A stretch of 64,000 bases of DNA from Alphaproteobacteria bacterium (GTDB taxonomy: Bacteria > Myxococcota_A > UBA796 > UBA2385): the NCBI GenBank assembly GCA_020632755.1, contig JACKEY010000015.1, positions 62,001 to 126,000 on the forward strand, read 5' to 3'. Shown piece by piece: positions 8,586-17,011 of this stretch. The notes below the pieces were generated by a model. That model had not been told where the DNA came from. It made no database searches and saw only the letters and a program-made list of their open reading frames with translations. The position numbers were made by a program, and so were the translations under genes. The stretch's first letter is position 1; the number at the start of each line of letters is the position of its first letter.

Positions 8586-10106
8586 GTGCCCCGCCTGCGC
8601 CACGGCCTGCTCCTGACCCTGCTGTCCCTCCTGCTGTGGGCGGCGGCGGCCTGGCTGCGGCTACGGGTGCTGGACCACGTCGAGCTCGGCAGCGACAGCC
8701 TCTCCCCCTACCTCCAGGCCCTCGGCCTGCGCTGGGACCTGCTGCAGCAGGGCAGCCTGCCGCGGCCGCCCAACCCCGAGAGCGGCGACTGGCTGTGGCT
8801 CTCCGCGGTGCCCCTGGTGCACGCCGCCCGGTCGCTGGAGGAGCTGTTCACCCTGCGCTTCGTGCTGGGTGCGGCGATCGCGCCGCTGGGGGCCGTGGCC
8901 GCCTTCGTGTGGGCTGCCGACGACGGCGATGCGCCCCTGCTGGCGTCGCCGCGGGCCGGGCAGTGGGCGGCGGCCTTGTGCGCGGGGGTGGTGCTGGCGG
9001 TGGACCCCGGGCTGTCGGACACGCTGGTGAACGGGGCCCGGGCCTACGGGGCGCCCGAGCTGTTGACCCTGGTGACCCTGTTGCTCGGCCTGGCCTGGCG
9101 GGGGCACCCCTGGCCGGCGCTGTTCGCGGCCGCCGCGCTCGTCGTGGCGACCGGGCACCACCCGCTGGCCTTCGGCGCGGCGCTGGGCGTGGCGCTGCTG
9201 CTGCCGGGACTCGGCGAGCGGCTGGACCTGTCGGACCTGGGCGTCGCGGCCGCCGTGGCCCTGGTCTTCGCCCTGCCGCGCATCGTGCGGTTGGTGTCGC
9301 TGGTCAACTGCGGGGACGATCCCCTGAGCTGCCTGTCGGTGGTCGCCACCAGCAATGTCGAAGACGACGTCGCCCTGCGGCAGGTGATCGAGCGTGCCTT
9401 CAACGACCGCTACGTGGTCGAGCTGGGCCTCGAGTTCACCGCCGGGCTGGGGCTCGGCCTGCTGCTGTGCCGGCCGTGGACGGGGGCCGGGCTGTTCGGC
9501 CTGGGTGCCGTGCTGGGCATCGTCGCGGTGGGCATGGTGACCGGCTACCTGCGCAGCTACCACCTGCGCATGCTGGCGGGACCGCTGACGGTGGCGGCCA
9601 GCGTGGGCCTGGCGCGGCTGTGGCCCCTGGCCCTGGCCTGGGCAGGGGTCGCGGGCTGGTTCCTGGTGCCCAAGCTGCCCGTCGGGCCCGATCCCGGCGC
9701 CCTGGCCCGGCACGAGCAGGTCGCCGAGGCCATCCTGGAGCGCGGGCACCGGGTGTGGGTCGACCGTGCGTGGTGGGGCCCTCGGGTCGCGATGGAGCCG
9801 TCGGCGGTGGTGCTGTCGGGCATCCTTCGCGGGGCGCCCCGCGAGCGCTTCGCCTGGGGCCCCGACGTGCCGATGGTGCTGCTGGCCGTCGGGGTGGGCA
9901 CGCCCGCGCCCCCGGCCGACGCGGTCATCGCCGAGGGCATGACGGACGAGGGCACTCCCTGGGCCGCGGTGCTGCTGCCCGACCGGGACGCCGCGCGCCG
10001 CTGGGTGGACGGAGGAGAGGCCGGAGACGTGCGCACCGGCGGTGCTTTCGACTGGGTCGGGCCGCTCTACGGTCCGCAGGCGAGGCCGGAGCAGCTGGAC
10101 TGGTGA
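8586..10106 (+). CDS. Polytopic membrane protein of unknown function
   Basis: A 506-residue protein with an N-terminal membrane segment (LLLTLLSLLLWAAAAWL) and about ten further hydrophobic stretches up to roughly residue 365, followed by a soluble C-terminal part rich in Pro, Asp and Arg. The region after the first helix (HVELGSDSLSPYLQAL) could be a periplasmic loop, as in GT-C transferases, but I do not recognise the family. The GTG start is supported by the leaderless promoter geometry. It stands alone between hscA and the kinase gene. Confidence 0.7.
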   Translation: MPRLRHGLLLTLLSLLLWAAAAWLRLRVLDHVELGSDSLSPYLQALGLRWDLLQQGSLPRPPNPESGDWLWLSAVPLVHAARSLEELFTLRFVLGAAIAPLGAVAAFVWAADDGDAPLLASPRAGQWAAALCAGVVLAVDPGLSDTLVNGARAYGAPELLTLVTLLLGLAWRGHPWPALFAAAALVVATGHHPLAFGAALGVALLLPGLGERLDLSDLGVAAAVALVFALPRIVRLVSLVNCGDDPLSCLSVVATSNVEDDVALRQVIERAFNDRYVVELGLEFTAGLGLGLLLCRPWTGAGLFGLGAVLGIVAVGMVTGYLRSYHLRMLAGPLTVAASVGLARLWPLALAWAGVAGWFLVPKLPVGPDPGALARHEQVAEAILERGHRVWVDRAWWGPRVAMEPSAVVLSGILRGAPRERFAWGPDVPMVLLAVGVGTPAPPADAVIAEGMTDEGTPWAAVLLPDRDAARRWVDGGEAGDVRTGGAFDWVGPLYGPQARPEQLDW

Positions 10107-10227
10107 GCGGAGAGACGGTGCAGGCCGTGACCTTCGCGCCGCTGGATGCCATGATGCCGGGCCGGTAGACGACGGGGAGGGCCACCGTCGCGCGGCGCAG
10201 GACGGGCCCGGGGCCCGAGAGGAGCGG

Positions 10228-13200
10228 ATGACCGACGAGGAGCTCGAGACCCCCGAGAGGATCGGGCCCTACCGGGTCGAGCGGGCGATCGCCCGTGGCG
10301 GCATGGCGGCGGTCTACGAGGTCCAGGACCCCGAGTCCCGCGAGCGCTACGCGCTCAAGCTCCTGACCCAGCGTGGCCTGGCGCGGCCGCGCTTCGACCG
10401 GGAGTACCGGGCGCTGACCCGCCTGGACCACCCGAACATCGTGCGGGTCTACCGGTTCGGCTTCGACGAGGAAGACCGCCCCTGGCTCACCATGGAGCTG
10501 CTCGACGGTGTCGCCGCCCAGGTGCACGCCAAGAGCTGCGGGCGGCCCGGCAACCCCCGCCGCACGGCAGAGGTCGTGCGCATCGTCATGCACGTGGCCG
10601 ACGCCCTGGACTACCTGCACCGGCGCAGCATCGTGCACCGGGACCTGAAGTCCAGCAACGTCATGGTGCTGCCCGACGGGCGGGTGAAGCTGCTCGACTT
10701 CGGCACGGCCCGCATGCACGGCGCGACCGAGGAGATCACCCGCAAGGGCGAGTTCGTCGGCACCTTCGCCTACGCCAGCCCCGAGCAGCTCCAGGGACGC
10801 GAGGTCGATCCCCGCGCCGACATCTACAGCCTGGGCGTGCTGTTCTACCGGCTGCTCACGGGCAAGCGTCCCTTCGAGGCCGACAGCCCCCACGCCCTGG
10901 CCCTGCTGCACATCGAGCAGGAGCCGCGCCCGCCCCAGGAGCTCGCCCCCGGCCTGGCGAGGCCGCTGGTCGAGCTGGTCCTGCAGATGCTCGCCAAGGC
11001 CCCCGAGCTCCGCCCCCGCTCGGCGAAAGACGTCGCCGACCGGCTGCGCGAGTTCGCCGCCCGCTCCGGCCGGGTCGACCGCCCGACGATGCCGCTGCCG
11101 CCGACCCTGGTCGGTCGCGAGGCGCCACTGCGCGACCTGCGCGAGCGCCTGGACGACAGCCCCCCGGGCGGCATGGTCGTCCTGTCCGGCCCGCCCGGCT
11201 CGGGCCGCCGGCGCCTGCTCGAGCAGCTCGCCCTGGACGCCCACCGCAAGGGCCGCCGCGTCTACCGGGGCGAGTTCCCCGGCGGCTCGGCCCTGGGGCC
11301 GCTCTACGACCTGGTCCAGCGCGCCACCCGCAGCCTTCCCGACCTGCCCGGCGGCGGCACCGAGGCCGACCGCCTGTCGCGGGCGCCACGCACTGCCGCC
11401 CCGCCCCCCGAAGCCCAGGCCGAGATGCTCGACGCCGTGGCCAGCGCCTTCATCCGGCGGGCCCAGGCCGACGGCCGCGGGCTGGTCATGCACCTGCTCG
11501 ACCTGCACAAGGCGCCACCGCTGGCGGTCCAGGCCGTGCGCCACCTGCGCGCCCAGGCCGAAGAGCAGGACGTCTCCGTCATCATCTTCGCGAGCTGCGT
11601 GCCCGAAGCCGACGGCCAGCGCTCGATGATGCAGCGCCAGTTCCCCGACGTCGAGCGCGTCGAGCTCGAGCCCCTGCGCCCCCGCGAGGTCGGCCGACTG
11701 GTCGGGTCGATGCTCGGCCGCACCGCGCCGCCGCCCGAGCTCGCCCGCCGCATCCACGACGCCACTGGCGGCCTGCCCGGCTACGTCGAAGAGGTCGTGC
11801 GGGCGATGGCCCAGGAAGGCCTCGTGCACGGCGAGCCCAGCGGCGAAGACAGCGTGTCCTGGGTCGACCGCAGCAGCGGCCGCATCGCGATCCCCTCCTC
11901 CGCCCGCGAAGCCGTCAGCCTGCGGCTGCAGGCCCTCGACCCGATCTCCCGCCGCATCGTCGCCGTCCTGGCCGTCGCGGGGGGCACGGCGACCGCCGGC
12001 ATGCTGGTCCACGGGTCCGACCTGCCCGAAGAGCTGGCCGAGGAGCGGCTGCGCGAGATGGTCGCCGATCGCATCCTGGTCCTCGAGGACGACGAGCACT
12101 ACGCCTTCCGGCTGGGGCTGACCGCCGAGATCCTCCTGTCCGACCTGCGCGCCACGCGGCGGCTCGTCATCCAGCGCCGGCTGGCCACCCGCCTGCGGGA
12201 GGCACGCCCCTCGCCGCTCAAGGTCAAGCTGCTGCTGGCCGCCGGAGAGGTCGATCTGGCCCTGCACGACGCGGTGTCCTGGGCCCGCAGCGACATCGAG
12301 GGCCACGACCGGGCCGAGCTGCTGGGCGTGCTCCAGGCGGTCGCCGCCCGGCTGGGCGAGGTGACGGAAGCGCCGGCCAGCCTGCTGGCGCGGTTCCACC
12401 TGTACCTGGCCCAGGCGCTGGCCGAGCGCGACCCGACCGACGAACAGATCGACCGCCACCTGGACCGCGCGGGCGCCCTGGCCGCCGGCTGGGCCCGGAA
12501 GGCCGAGGTCTACCTGGCGCGTGCCCAGGTCGCGCGTCGCCGAGGCGACGGTCCCCGCGAGCGCGCCAGCATCACCCGGGCGCGCGGGCTGCTGGACCAC
12601 GTGCCCGACCCGCTGCTGCACCTGCGGGTCAACCTGGCCGGCGCGGGCCGATCGATGGCCGATGGGCGCTACGAAGACGCCCTGGTGCGCTACCGGGACG
12701 CCCAGCGGGGCGGCGAGCAGGGCGGTGACCTGGCAGGCGCCGCCAAGGCGCGGTCGGGCGCCGGCCTGGCCCGCTACTGCCTGGGCGAGCTCGAGGCCGC
12801 CGAGCGCACCCTGCAGGGCGCGGCCGGGGCCTTCGAGCGGCTGGGCGACGGGCCGGGGCTGTGGCGGGCCCAGGTGCGGCTGGCGGATGTGCTGCGCGAG
12901 CAGGCCCGCTTCTCCGAGGCCGTGTCGGCGGCCCTCGCCGCGGTCGACGCCGTGCGACGGGGCGCCCCCCCCGATCTGCACGCCCGCGTGCTGGTCCACA
13001 CGATCGAGCTGCTGGTCGAGATGTTCCGCCTGGGCGAGGCCCGCGAGCTGGTCGCCGAGCTGCGGGCCATCGAGAGCGCCGGCGCGGGGCCCGGCCTGGC
13101 CGCCCGGCGCAGCCTGGTCGTCGGGCGCGTGCTGGTGGACAGCGACGAGCCGCTGGGCGCCCTGAGCCTGCTCGAGCCCGCCGCCGCGGACGCCGAGCGG

Positions 13201-13647
13201 CACGAGCTGCCCGTCGCCCGGGCGCGGCTGCTCGCGTGGAGCGGGGTCGCGGCCGCACGAGCGGGAGATCTGCACCACGCCGACGACCTGACCCGTCGCG
13301 CGGTGGCCATGCTCCGCCGCGAGCGCCACCTGCCGGCCCTGGCCGAGGCCTGCCGCTGTCGCGGCATCGTGCGCGCCGAGCACGAAGATCCCGACCGCAT
13401 CTACCGGCCGGTGGTACGCTGGATGGACTCCCAGCCCGCCCGCATCGCGCGCATGTCGTGGCTGCTGGCCCGCGTCGACCACGCCATCGCCCGCGGCGAC
13501 CTGCGCAACGCGCTGGCCAGCCTGGACCGGGCCAGCCGGTTGCTCGACGACATCGGCCGGCGGCTGTCGGAAGCCGATCGCGCGTCGATGCGGGTGCACC
13601 CCTGGCATCGGCGGATCGCCCGCCACCAGGGCGAGCTCGCCGGCTGA
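10228..13647 (+). CDS. Ser/Thr protein kinase fused to a degenerate AAA-type ATPase and TPR region
   Basis: A 1139-residue signalling protein. The kinase domain (about 12-280) is intact: glycine loop IARGGMAAVYE, Lys in YALKLL, catalytic HRDLKSSN at about 136, DFGTARM at about 156, and SPEQ. From about residue 294 a STAND/AAA-like ATPase follows (LVGREAPLRDL). Its P-loop reads GPPGSGRR, so the usual Lys-Ser/Thr is missing, which suggests weak or no nucleotide hydrolysis. The last 450 residues are helical TPR-like repeats. The start at ATG 10228 follows GAGAGGAGCGG; the open frame reaches 10042 but runs through the previous gene. Such kinases are common in myxobacteria and act in developmental and stress signalling. 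The substrate is unknown. Confidence 0.9.
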   Translation: MTDEELETPERIGPYRVERAIARGGMAAVYEVQDPESRERYALKLLTQRGLARPRFDREYRALTRLDHPNIVRVYRFGFDEEDRPWLTMELLDGVAAQVHAKSCGRPGNPRRTAEVVRIVMHVADALDYLHRRSIVHRDLKSSNVMVLPDGRVKLLDFGTARMHGATEEITRKGEFVGTFAYASPEQLQGREVDPRADIYSLGVLFYRLLTGKRPFEADSPHALALLHIEQEPRPPQELAPGLARPLVELVLQMLAKAPELRPRSAKDVADRLREFAARSGRVDRPTMPLPPTLVGREAPLRDLRERLDDSPPGGMVVLSGPPGSGRRRLLEQLALDAHRKGRRVYRGEFPGGSALGPLYDLVQRATRSLPDLPGGGTEADRLSRAPRTAAPPPEAQAEMLDAVASAFIRRAQADGRGLVMHLLDLHKAPPLAVQAVRHLRAQAEEQDVSVIIFASCVPEADGQRSMMQRQFPDVERVELEPLRPREVGRLVGSMLGRTAPPPELARRIHDATGGLPGYVEEVVRAMAQEGLVHGEPSGEDSVSWVDRSSGRIAIPSSAREAVSLRLQALDPISRRIVAVLAVAGGTATAGMLVHGSDLPEELAEERLREMVADRILVLEDDEHYAFRLGLTAEILLSDLRATRRLVIQRRLATRLREARPSPLKVKLLLAAGEVDLALHDAVSWARSDIEGHDRAELLGVLQAVAARLGEVTEAPASLLARFHLYLAQALAERDPTDEQIDRHLDRAGALAAGWARKAEVYLARAQVARRRGDGPRERASITRARGLLDHVPDPLLHLRVNLAGAGRSMADGRYEDALVRYRDAQRGGEQGGDLAGAAKARSGAGLARYCLGELEAAERTLQGAAGAFERLGDGPGLWRAQVRLADVLREQARFSEAVSAALAAVDAVRRGAPPDLHARVLVHTIELLVEMFRLGEARELVAELRAIESAGAGPGLAARRSLVVGRVLVDSDEPLGALSLLEPAAADAERHELPVARARLLAWSGVAAARAGDLHHADDLTRRAVAMLRRERHLPALAEACRCRGIVRAEHEDPDRIYRPVVRWMDSQPARIARMSWLLARVDHAIARGDLRNALASLDRASRLLDDIGRRLSEADRASMRVHPWHRRIARHQGELAG

Positions 13648-13726
13648 AATCTGGTGTAATGGCTTCGGCATTGCGGCCAGCCGTGGCTACGCTTACGCGG
13701 CGGACCTCTCTGTGCAGGAGCGCCCT

Positions 13727-13933
13727 GTGGCGGCCAAGACACCGACCAGCACCACCCTTCAGGGCTTCGTCGTCCGCCTGCGACAGGCAGATGGAACTGA
13801 ACAGACCCGCATCGTCCGGGCGGCGGATGTGGTGGCGGCGTCGCGCCTGGCGGCCGCGGAGCTGGCCATCGACTGTCCCCACGCGGAGATCGTCTCGGTG
13901 GCCTGGCTCGGGGAAGCCCTCGCTTCGAGCTGA
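13727..13933 (+). CDS. Small conserved-looking hypothetical protein (68 aa)
   Basis: A small acidic/basic mixed protein with no signal peptide or membrane helix: it has a beta-like run (GFVVRLRQADGTEQTRIV) then an Ala-rich helix (DVVAASRLAAAELAI) and ends with VSVAWLGEALASS. The pattern of a short strand, helix and strand resembles small RNA- or protein-binding folds, but no family was recognised. GTG 13727 was chosen because AGGAG at 13716-13720 lies at ideal spacing; a GTG at 13712 is also in frame but would include that site. TACGCT (13688-13693) may be its -10 box. Confidence 0.65.
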   Translation: MAAKTPTSTTLQGFVVRLRQADGTEQTRIVRAADVVAASRLAAAELAIDCPHAEIVSVAWLGEALASS

Positions 13934-13972
13934 GGCCGGCTAGACTCTGGTGCCCCTCCTCCTGGAGCACCT

Positions 13973-15442
13973 GTGGCCCTGATCTCCCTGCTCCTGCTCG
14001 CCTGCACCGGCCCCGACGTCGCTGGCGGCGACAGCGCCGCCCCGGCCGGCCGGGCCTTTCCCGACGGCTTCTCCTGGGGCGCGTCGATGGCCGGCTTCCA
14101 GGTCGATCCGGGCTGTCCGACGCTCCCAGCCGGACAGTGCGAGGATCCGCACAGCGACTGGTATGTGTGGGTGACCGATCCCGACCTGATCGCAGAGCCC
14201 GGCAACCACCTCTCCGGCCAGCCGCTGTCCGACGGCCCCGGGCACTGGGAGCTGTACGGCGCCGACTTCGCCCGGGCCCGCGACGAGCTGCACCTGGGCT
14301 CGCTGCGCAACAGCATCGAGTGGAGCCGCCTGTTCCCCGACGATCCGGGGGATGTGCAGACCGTCGACGAGCTCGCCGCGTACGCCGACCCGGACGCCGT
14401 CGCCGCCTACCACGCCTACTTCTCGGCCATGCGCGACGCCGGCCTCGAGCCGATGGTCACGCTGAACCACTACACCATCCCCACCTGGCTGCACGACGCC
14501 AAGGGCTGCCACGAGGACCTGTCGACCTGCGAGGACCGGGGCTGGCTGGACGGCGAGCGCTTCCTGAAGCACATCGAGCTCTACGCCGGCTTCTGCGCCC
14601 GGGAGTACGGCGAGGAGATCGACCTGTGGCTCACCCTCAACGAGCCGCTCGCCGTCGTGCTCTCCGGCTACCTGATGCCGTCTGAGGACCGCACCAACCC
14701 GCCCGGCGTCATCGACCCCGATGCCGCCTTCGCCGTGATGCTGGCCCAGATCGAAGCCCACGCACGGATGTACGACGCCATCCACGCCTGGGACGACACC
14801 GCCCAGGTCGGCGCGGCGCCCAACCTCGCCGCGGTGGCCCCCAAGGTGCCCGGCGACGCCGACGACGAGCTGGGCGTCGAGCACTTCGACTACCTCTACA
14901 ACCGCGTCTTCCTGAACGGAACCGTTCGCGGCGAGTGGGATCCGGACCTGGACGGTGTGGTGGACGAGGTGCGAGAGGATCTGATCGGACGCACGGACTT
15001 CGTCGGCGTGAACTACTACACCCAGATCACCGTGGACGGACTGGGCTTCCCCGTCTTCGGCAGCGTGCCGATCTTCGACTTCCTGCCCGTCGGCGGCTTC
15101 TGGACCAGCTACCCGCAGGGCCTGACCGAGGTGCTCGACATCGCGGACGACTACGGCCTGCCCATCTACATCACCGAGAACGGCACCAGCACCTGGGATG
15201 TCGACGCCACCGACGCCTTCCTGCTGCCCCACCTCTCGGCCCTGGCCGACGCGATCGATGCGGGCGCCGACGTGCGTGGCTACTACTACTGGTCGCTGCT
15301 CGACAACTACGAGTGGAACCACGGCATGGCCATGGAGTTCGGTCTGTACGACGTGGACAGCACGACGAAGACCCGGACCGCCCGCCCGATGGCCCTGGAC
15401 TACGCCGAGATCGCCCGGACCAACGCCCTGCCGGCCGAATGA
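13973..15442 (+). CDS. Glycoside hydrolase family 1 lipoprotein (beta-glucosidase-like)
   Basis: A 489-residue GH1 enzyme that should hydrolyse beta-glycosides with retention. The acid/base Glu lies in TLNEPLAV and the nucleophile Glu in YITENGTS; FSWGASMAGFQVD and YYYWSLLDNYEWNHG are further family signatures. Unusually for GH1, the protein starts with a lipoprotein signal (ISLLLLACTG), so it should be anchored in a membrane facing the periplasm or outside. Insertions with cysteine pairs (PGCPTLPAGQC, KGCHEDLSTC) fit an extracytoplasmic, disulfide-containing enzyme. TAGACT at 13941 is a likely -10, and TGGAG precedes the GTG. No transporter or sugar regulator lies nearby, so the substrate is unknown. 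Confidence 0.88.
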   Translation: MALISLLLLACTGPDVAGGDSAAPAGRAFPDGFSWGASMAGFQVDPGCPTLPAGQCEDPHSDWYVWVTDPDLIAEPGNHLSGQPLSDGPGHWELYGADFARARDELHLGSLRNSIEWSRLFPDDPGDVQTVDELAAYADPDAVAAYHAYFSAMRDAGLEPMVTLNHYTIPTWLHDAKGCHEDLSTCEDRGWLDGERFLKHIELYAGFCAREYGEEIDLWLTLNEPLAVVLSGYLMPSEDRTNPPGVIDPDAAFAVMLAQIEAHARMYDAIHAWDDTAQVGAAPNLAAVAPKVPGDADDELGVEHFDYLYNRVFLNGTVRGEWDPDLDGVVDEVREDLIGRTDFVGVNYYTQITVDGLGFPVFGSVPIFDFLPVGGFWTSYPQGLTEVLDIADDYGLPIYITENGTSTWDVDATDAFLLPHLSALADAIDAGADVRGYYYWSLLDNYEWNHGMAMEFGLYDVDSTTKTRTARPMALDYAEIARTNALPAE

Positions 15443-15467
15443 GCCGGCCCGCGTCGGCCCGGCGCCC

Positions 15468-16940
15468 TCAGGGTGCGATCTCCACGTCCCAGGTCTCGGT
15501 CGCCAGCACGTCGCCGTCGCCTTCGACGGTGACCGTGACCGAGGTCGTGATGACCGACGAGCCGGTGGTGGGCGCCTTGAGGGTGATGGTGAAGTCGACC
15601 TCGGGCGTGTCGGCGCCGTCGACGTTGGAGTAGCTGGTCGGGCTGATCCGGCTGACCAGATCGTAGTCGTCGTCGGTGGCGCCGGCGTCGATGCGGGCGA
15701 TGGTGCCGCCCAGGCCGTGATCGTCGATCAGCAGCTCGATCTGCTCGGCGATGTCGCTGTTCAGCGTGGACGCCGGGTCGGAGACCGTGGCGATCGACGC
15801 CGTGCCGCCGTCGTAGGTGGACCCCGCCGCCACGGCCAGGCTGCGCAGCTGGGTGCTGGGCGTGGTGCCGATGCCGATGCCCACGAACCAGGCGTCCAGG
15901 TCGTCGAAGGCGTCGACCACGTCGCCGCGACCGGCGTCGAGCGGGCAGCCGCCGGGCACCGCGTAGCCGCCCTCGCTGTCGCGCAGGTAGTTGTCGGTGA
16001 TGAGCACGAACACGGGCTTGGCGCCGCTGCGGAAGCCCATGCCGCCCAGGGTGCCGATGCCGGGGGTGGTGCGGTCGTACACGCCGGTCTTGGTGCCGCC
16101 GAAGGCGTCGCTGCTGCTGGCGATGAACGGCGGCACGTCGGTGCTGCTGTCGAAGGTCTCGTCGCAGTCCTGGTCGTAGCCGTCGCCGACGGCGGCCTGG
16201 TAGAGCGCTTCCATGCCCGACTCGGGGCCGTCGCCGCCGTAGTGCAGGCCGTCGGCGTCGATGGTGTCCTGGACCTCGGCGATGTCGCTCGTGATGCCGA
16301 TCTCGAACTGGAAGGGCCGGTCGGACGAGGTGGTGGCGAAGTCGGTGTAGTAGTAGTCGTCCCAGCTGGCGTACCCGACCTGGATGTCCCCCGCGAGGCC
16401 GTCGAGGTAGTCGACGATGTCCTCGGCGTTGAGGGCGCCCAGCGACGCGGTCATCGAGCAGGTCGTGTCCAGCAGCAGCGCGATGTCGAGCTTGCCGCCT
16501 TCGGGCACGTCGGCCGTGATGGTCACGGTGGTGCTCTCGCCGCGGTCCAGCACGATGCCGTCGAAGCTGCGATCGCTGCCCGAGCAGTCGCCGTCGACGC
16601 CGTCGTTGGGCCGGTCGTAGGCGCCCGGGTGCACGTCGCGGTCGCTGTCGTCGCAGTCGCCGTCTTCGACCGTCCAGCCGTCTCCGTCCCGGTCGTCCAC
16701 CGTGCCGCCGTCGGTGTCGGTGTCGGTGTCCGTGTCGGTGCCGCCATCGGTGCCGCCGTCCGTGCCCCCGTCGGTGCCCCCGTCGGTGCCGCCGTCGGAT
16801 GTCGCGCCGCTGTCGATGCCCAGGTCCCAGCCGCCGCCGTCGCTGCGGCCGCCGTCGTCGTCTTCGTCGCTGGAGTCCTTGCCCGGACAGGCGACGAGCA
16901 GGGGCACGCAGAACAGGGGAAGCAGGCGAGCGATGGACAT
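15468..16940 (-). CDS. von Willebrand factor A lipoprotein, copy 1 of a tandem pair
   Basis: A 490-residue secreted lipoprotein. The order is: lipobox LLVACPG; a low-complexity linker of repeated DGGT and DTDT units; an Asp-rich metal-binding segment of the DGDGWTVEDGDCDD type; then a VWA domain with the MIDAS-like DTTCSM; and a final beta domain ending in TETWDVEIAP. In this copy a Cys replaces the Gly of the DTTGSM seen in the neighbour. VWA domains bind ligands through a metal ion, so an adhesive or surface role is plausible, but it is inference. The stop is 25 bp from the convergent GH1 gene. GATATC upstream may hold its -10 box. Confidence 0.85.
   Translation of the reverse strand: MSIARLLPLFCVPLLVACPGKDSSDEDDDGGRSDGGGWDLGIDSGATSDGGTDGGTDGGTDGGTDGGTDTDTDTDTDGGTVDDRDGDGWTVEDGDCDDSDRDVHPGAYDRPNDGVDGDCSGSDRSFDGIVLDRGESTTVTITADVPEGGKLDIALLLDTTCSMTASLGALNAEDIVDYLDGLAGDIQVGYASWDDYYYTDFATTSSDRPFQFEIGITSDIAEVQDTIDADGLHYGGDGPESGMEALYQAAVGDGYDQDCDETFDSSTDVPPFIASSSDAFGGTKTGVYDRTTPGIGTLGGMGFRSGAKPVFVLITDNYLRDSEGGYAVPGGCPLDAGRGDVVDAFDDLDAWFVGIGIGTTPSTQLRSLAVAAGSTYDGGTASIATVSDPASTLNSDIAEQIELLIDDHGLGGTIARIDAGATDDDYDLVSRISPTSYSNVDGADTPEVDFTITLKAPTTGSSVITTSVTVTVEGDGDVLATETWDVEIAP
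16738..16800. repeat. In-frame tandem DGGT/DTDT codon repeats
   Basis: Short direct repeats of a 12-nt GTGCCGCCGTCG-like unit, plus GTCGGTGTC units just before them, encode the Thr-Asp-Gly-Gly linker of the VWA lipoprotein. The matching block in the neighbour is longer, so repeat number differs between the copies, as expected for slippage-prone sequence. Confidence 0.7.
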
Positions 16941-17011
16941 GGCGTCTCCGACGGTGCCCCGAGCGGTGGTGGGGCGGCGCGCCGACGATATCCCGGTCCT
17001 GAGGCGACCGA

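Noticed and set aside
10042..10227. N-terminal extension of the kinase gene
   Set aside because: It overlaps the end of the preceding gene, reads as Arg/Gly-rich shadow sequence and lies upstream of a good ribosome binding site at 10228.
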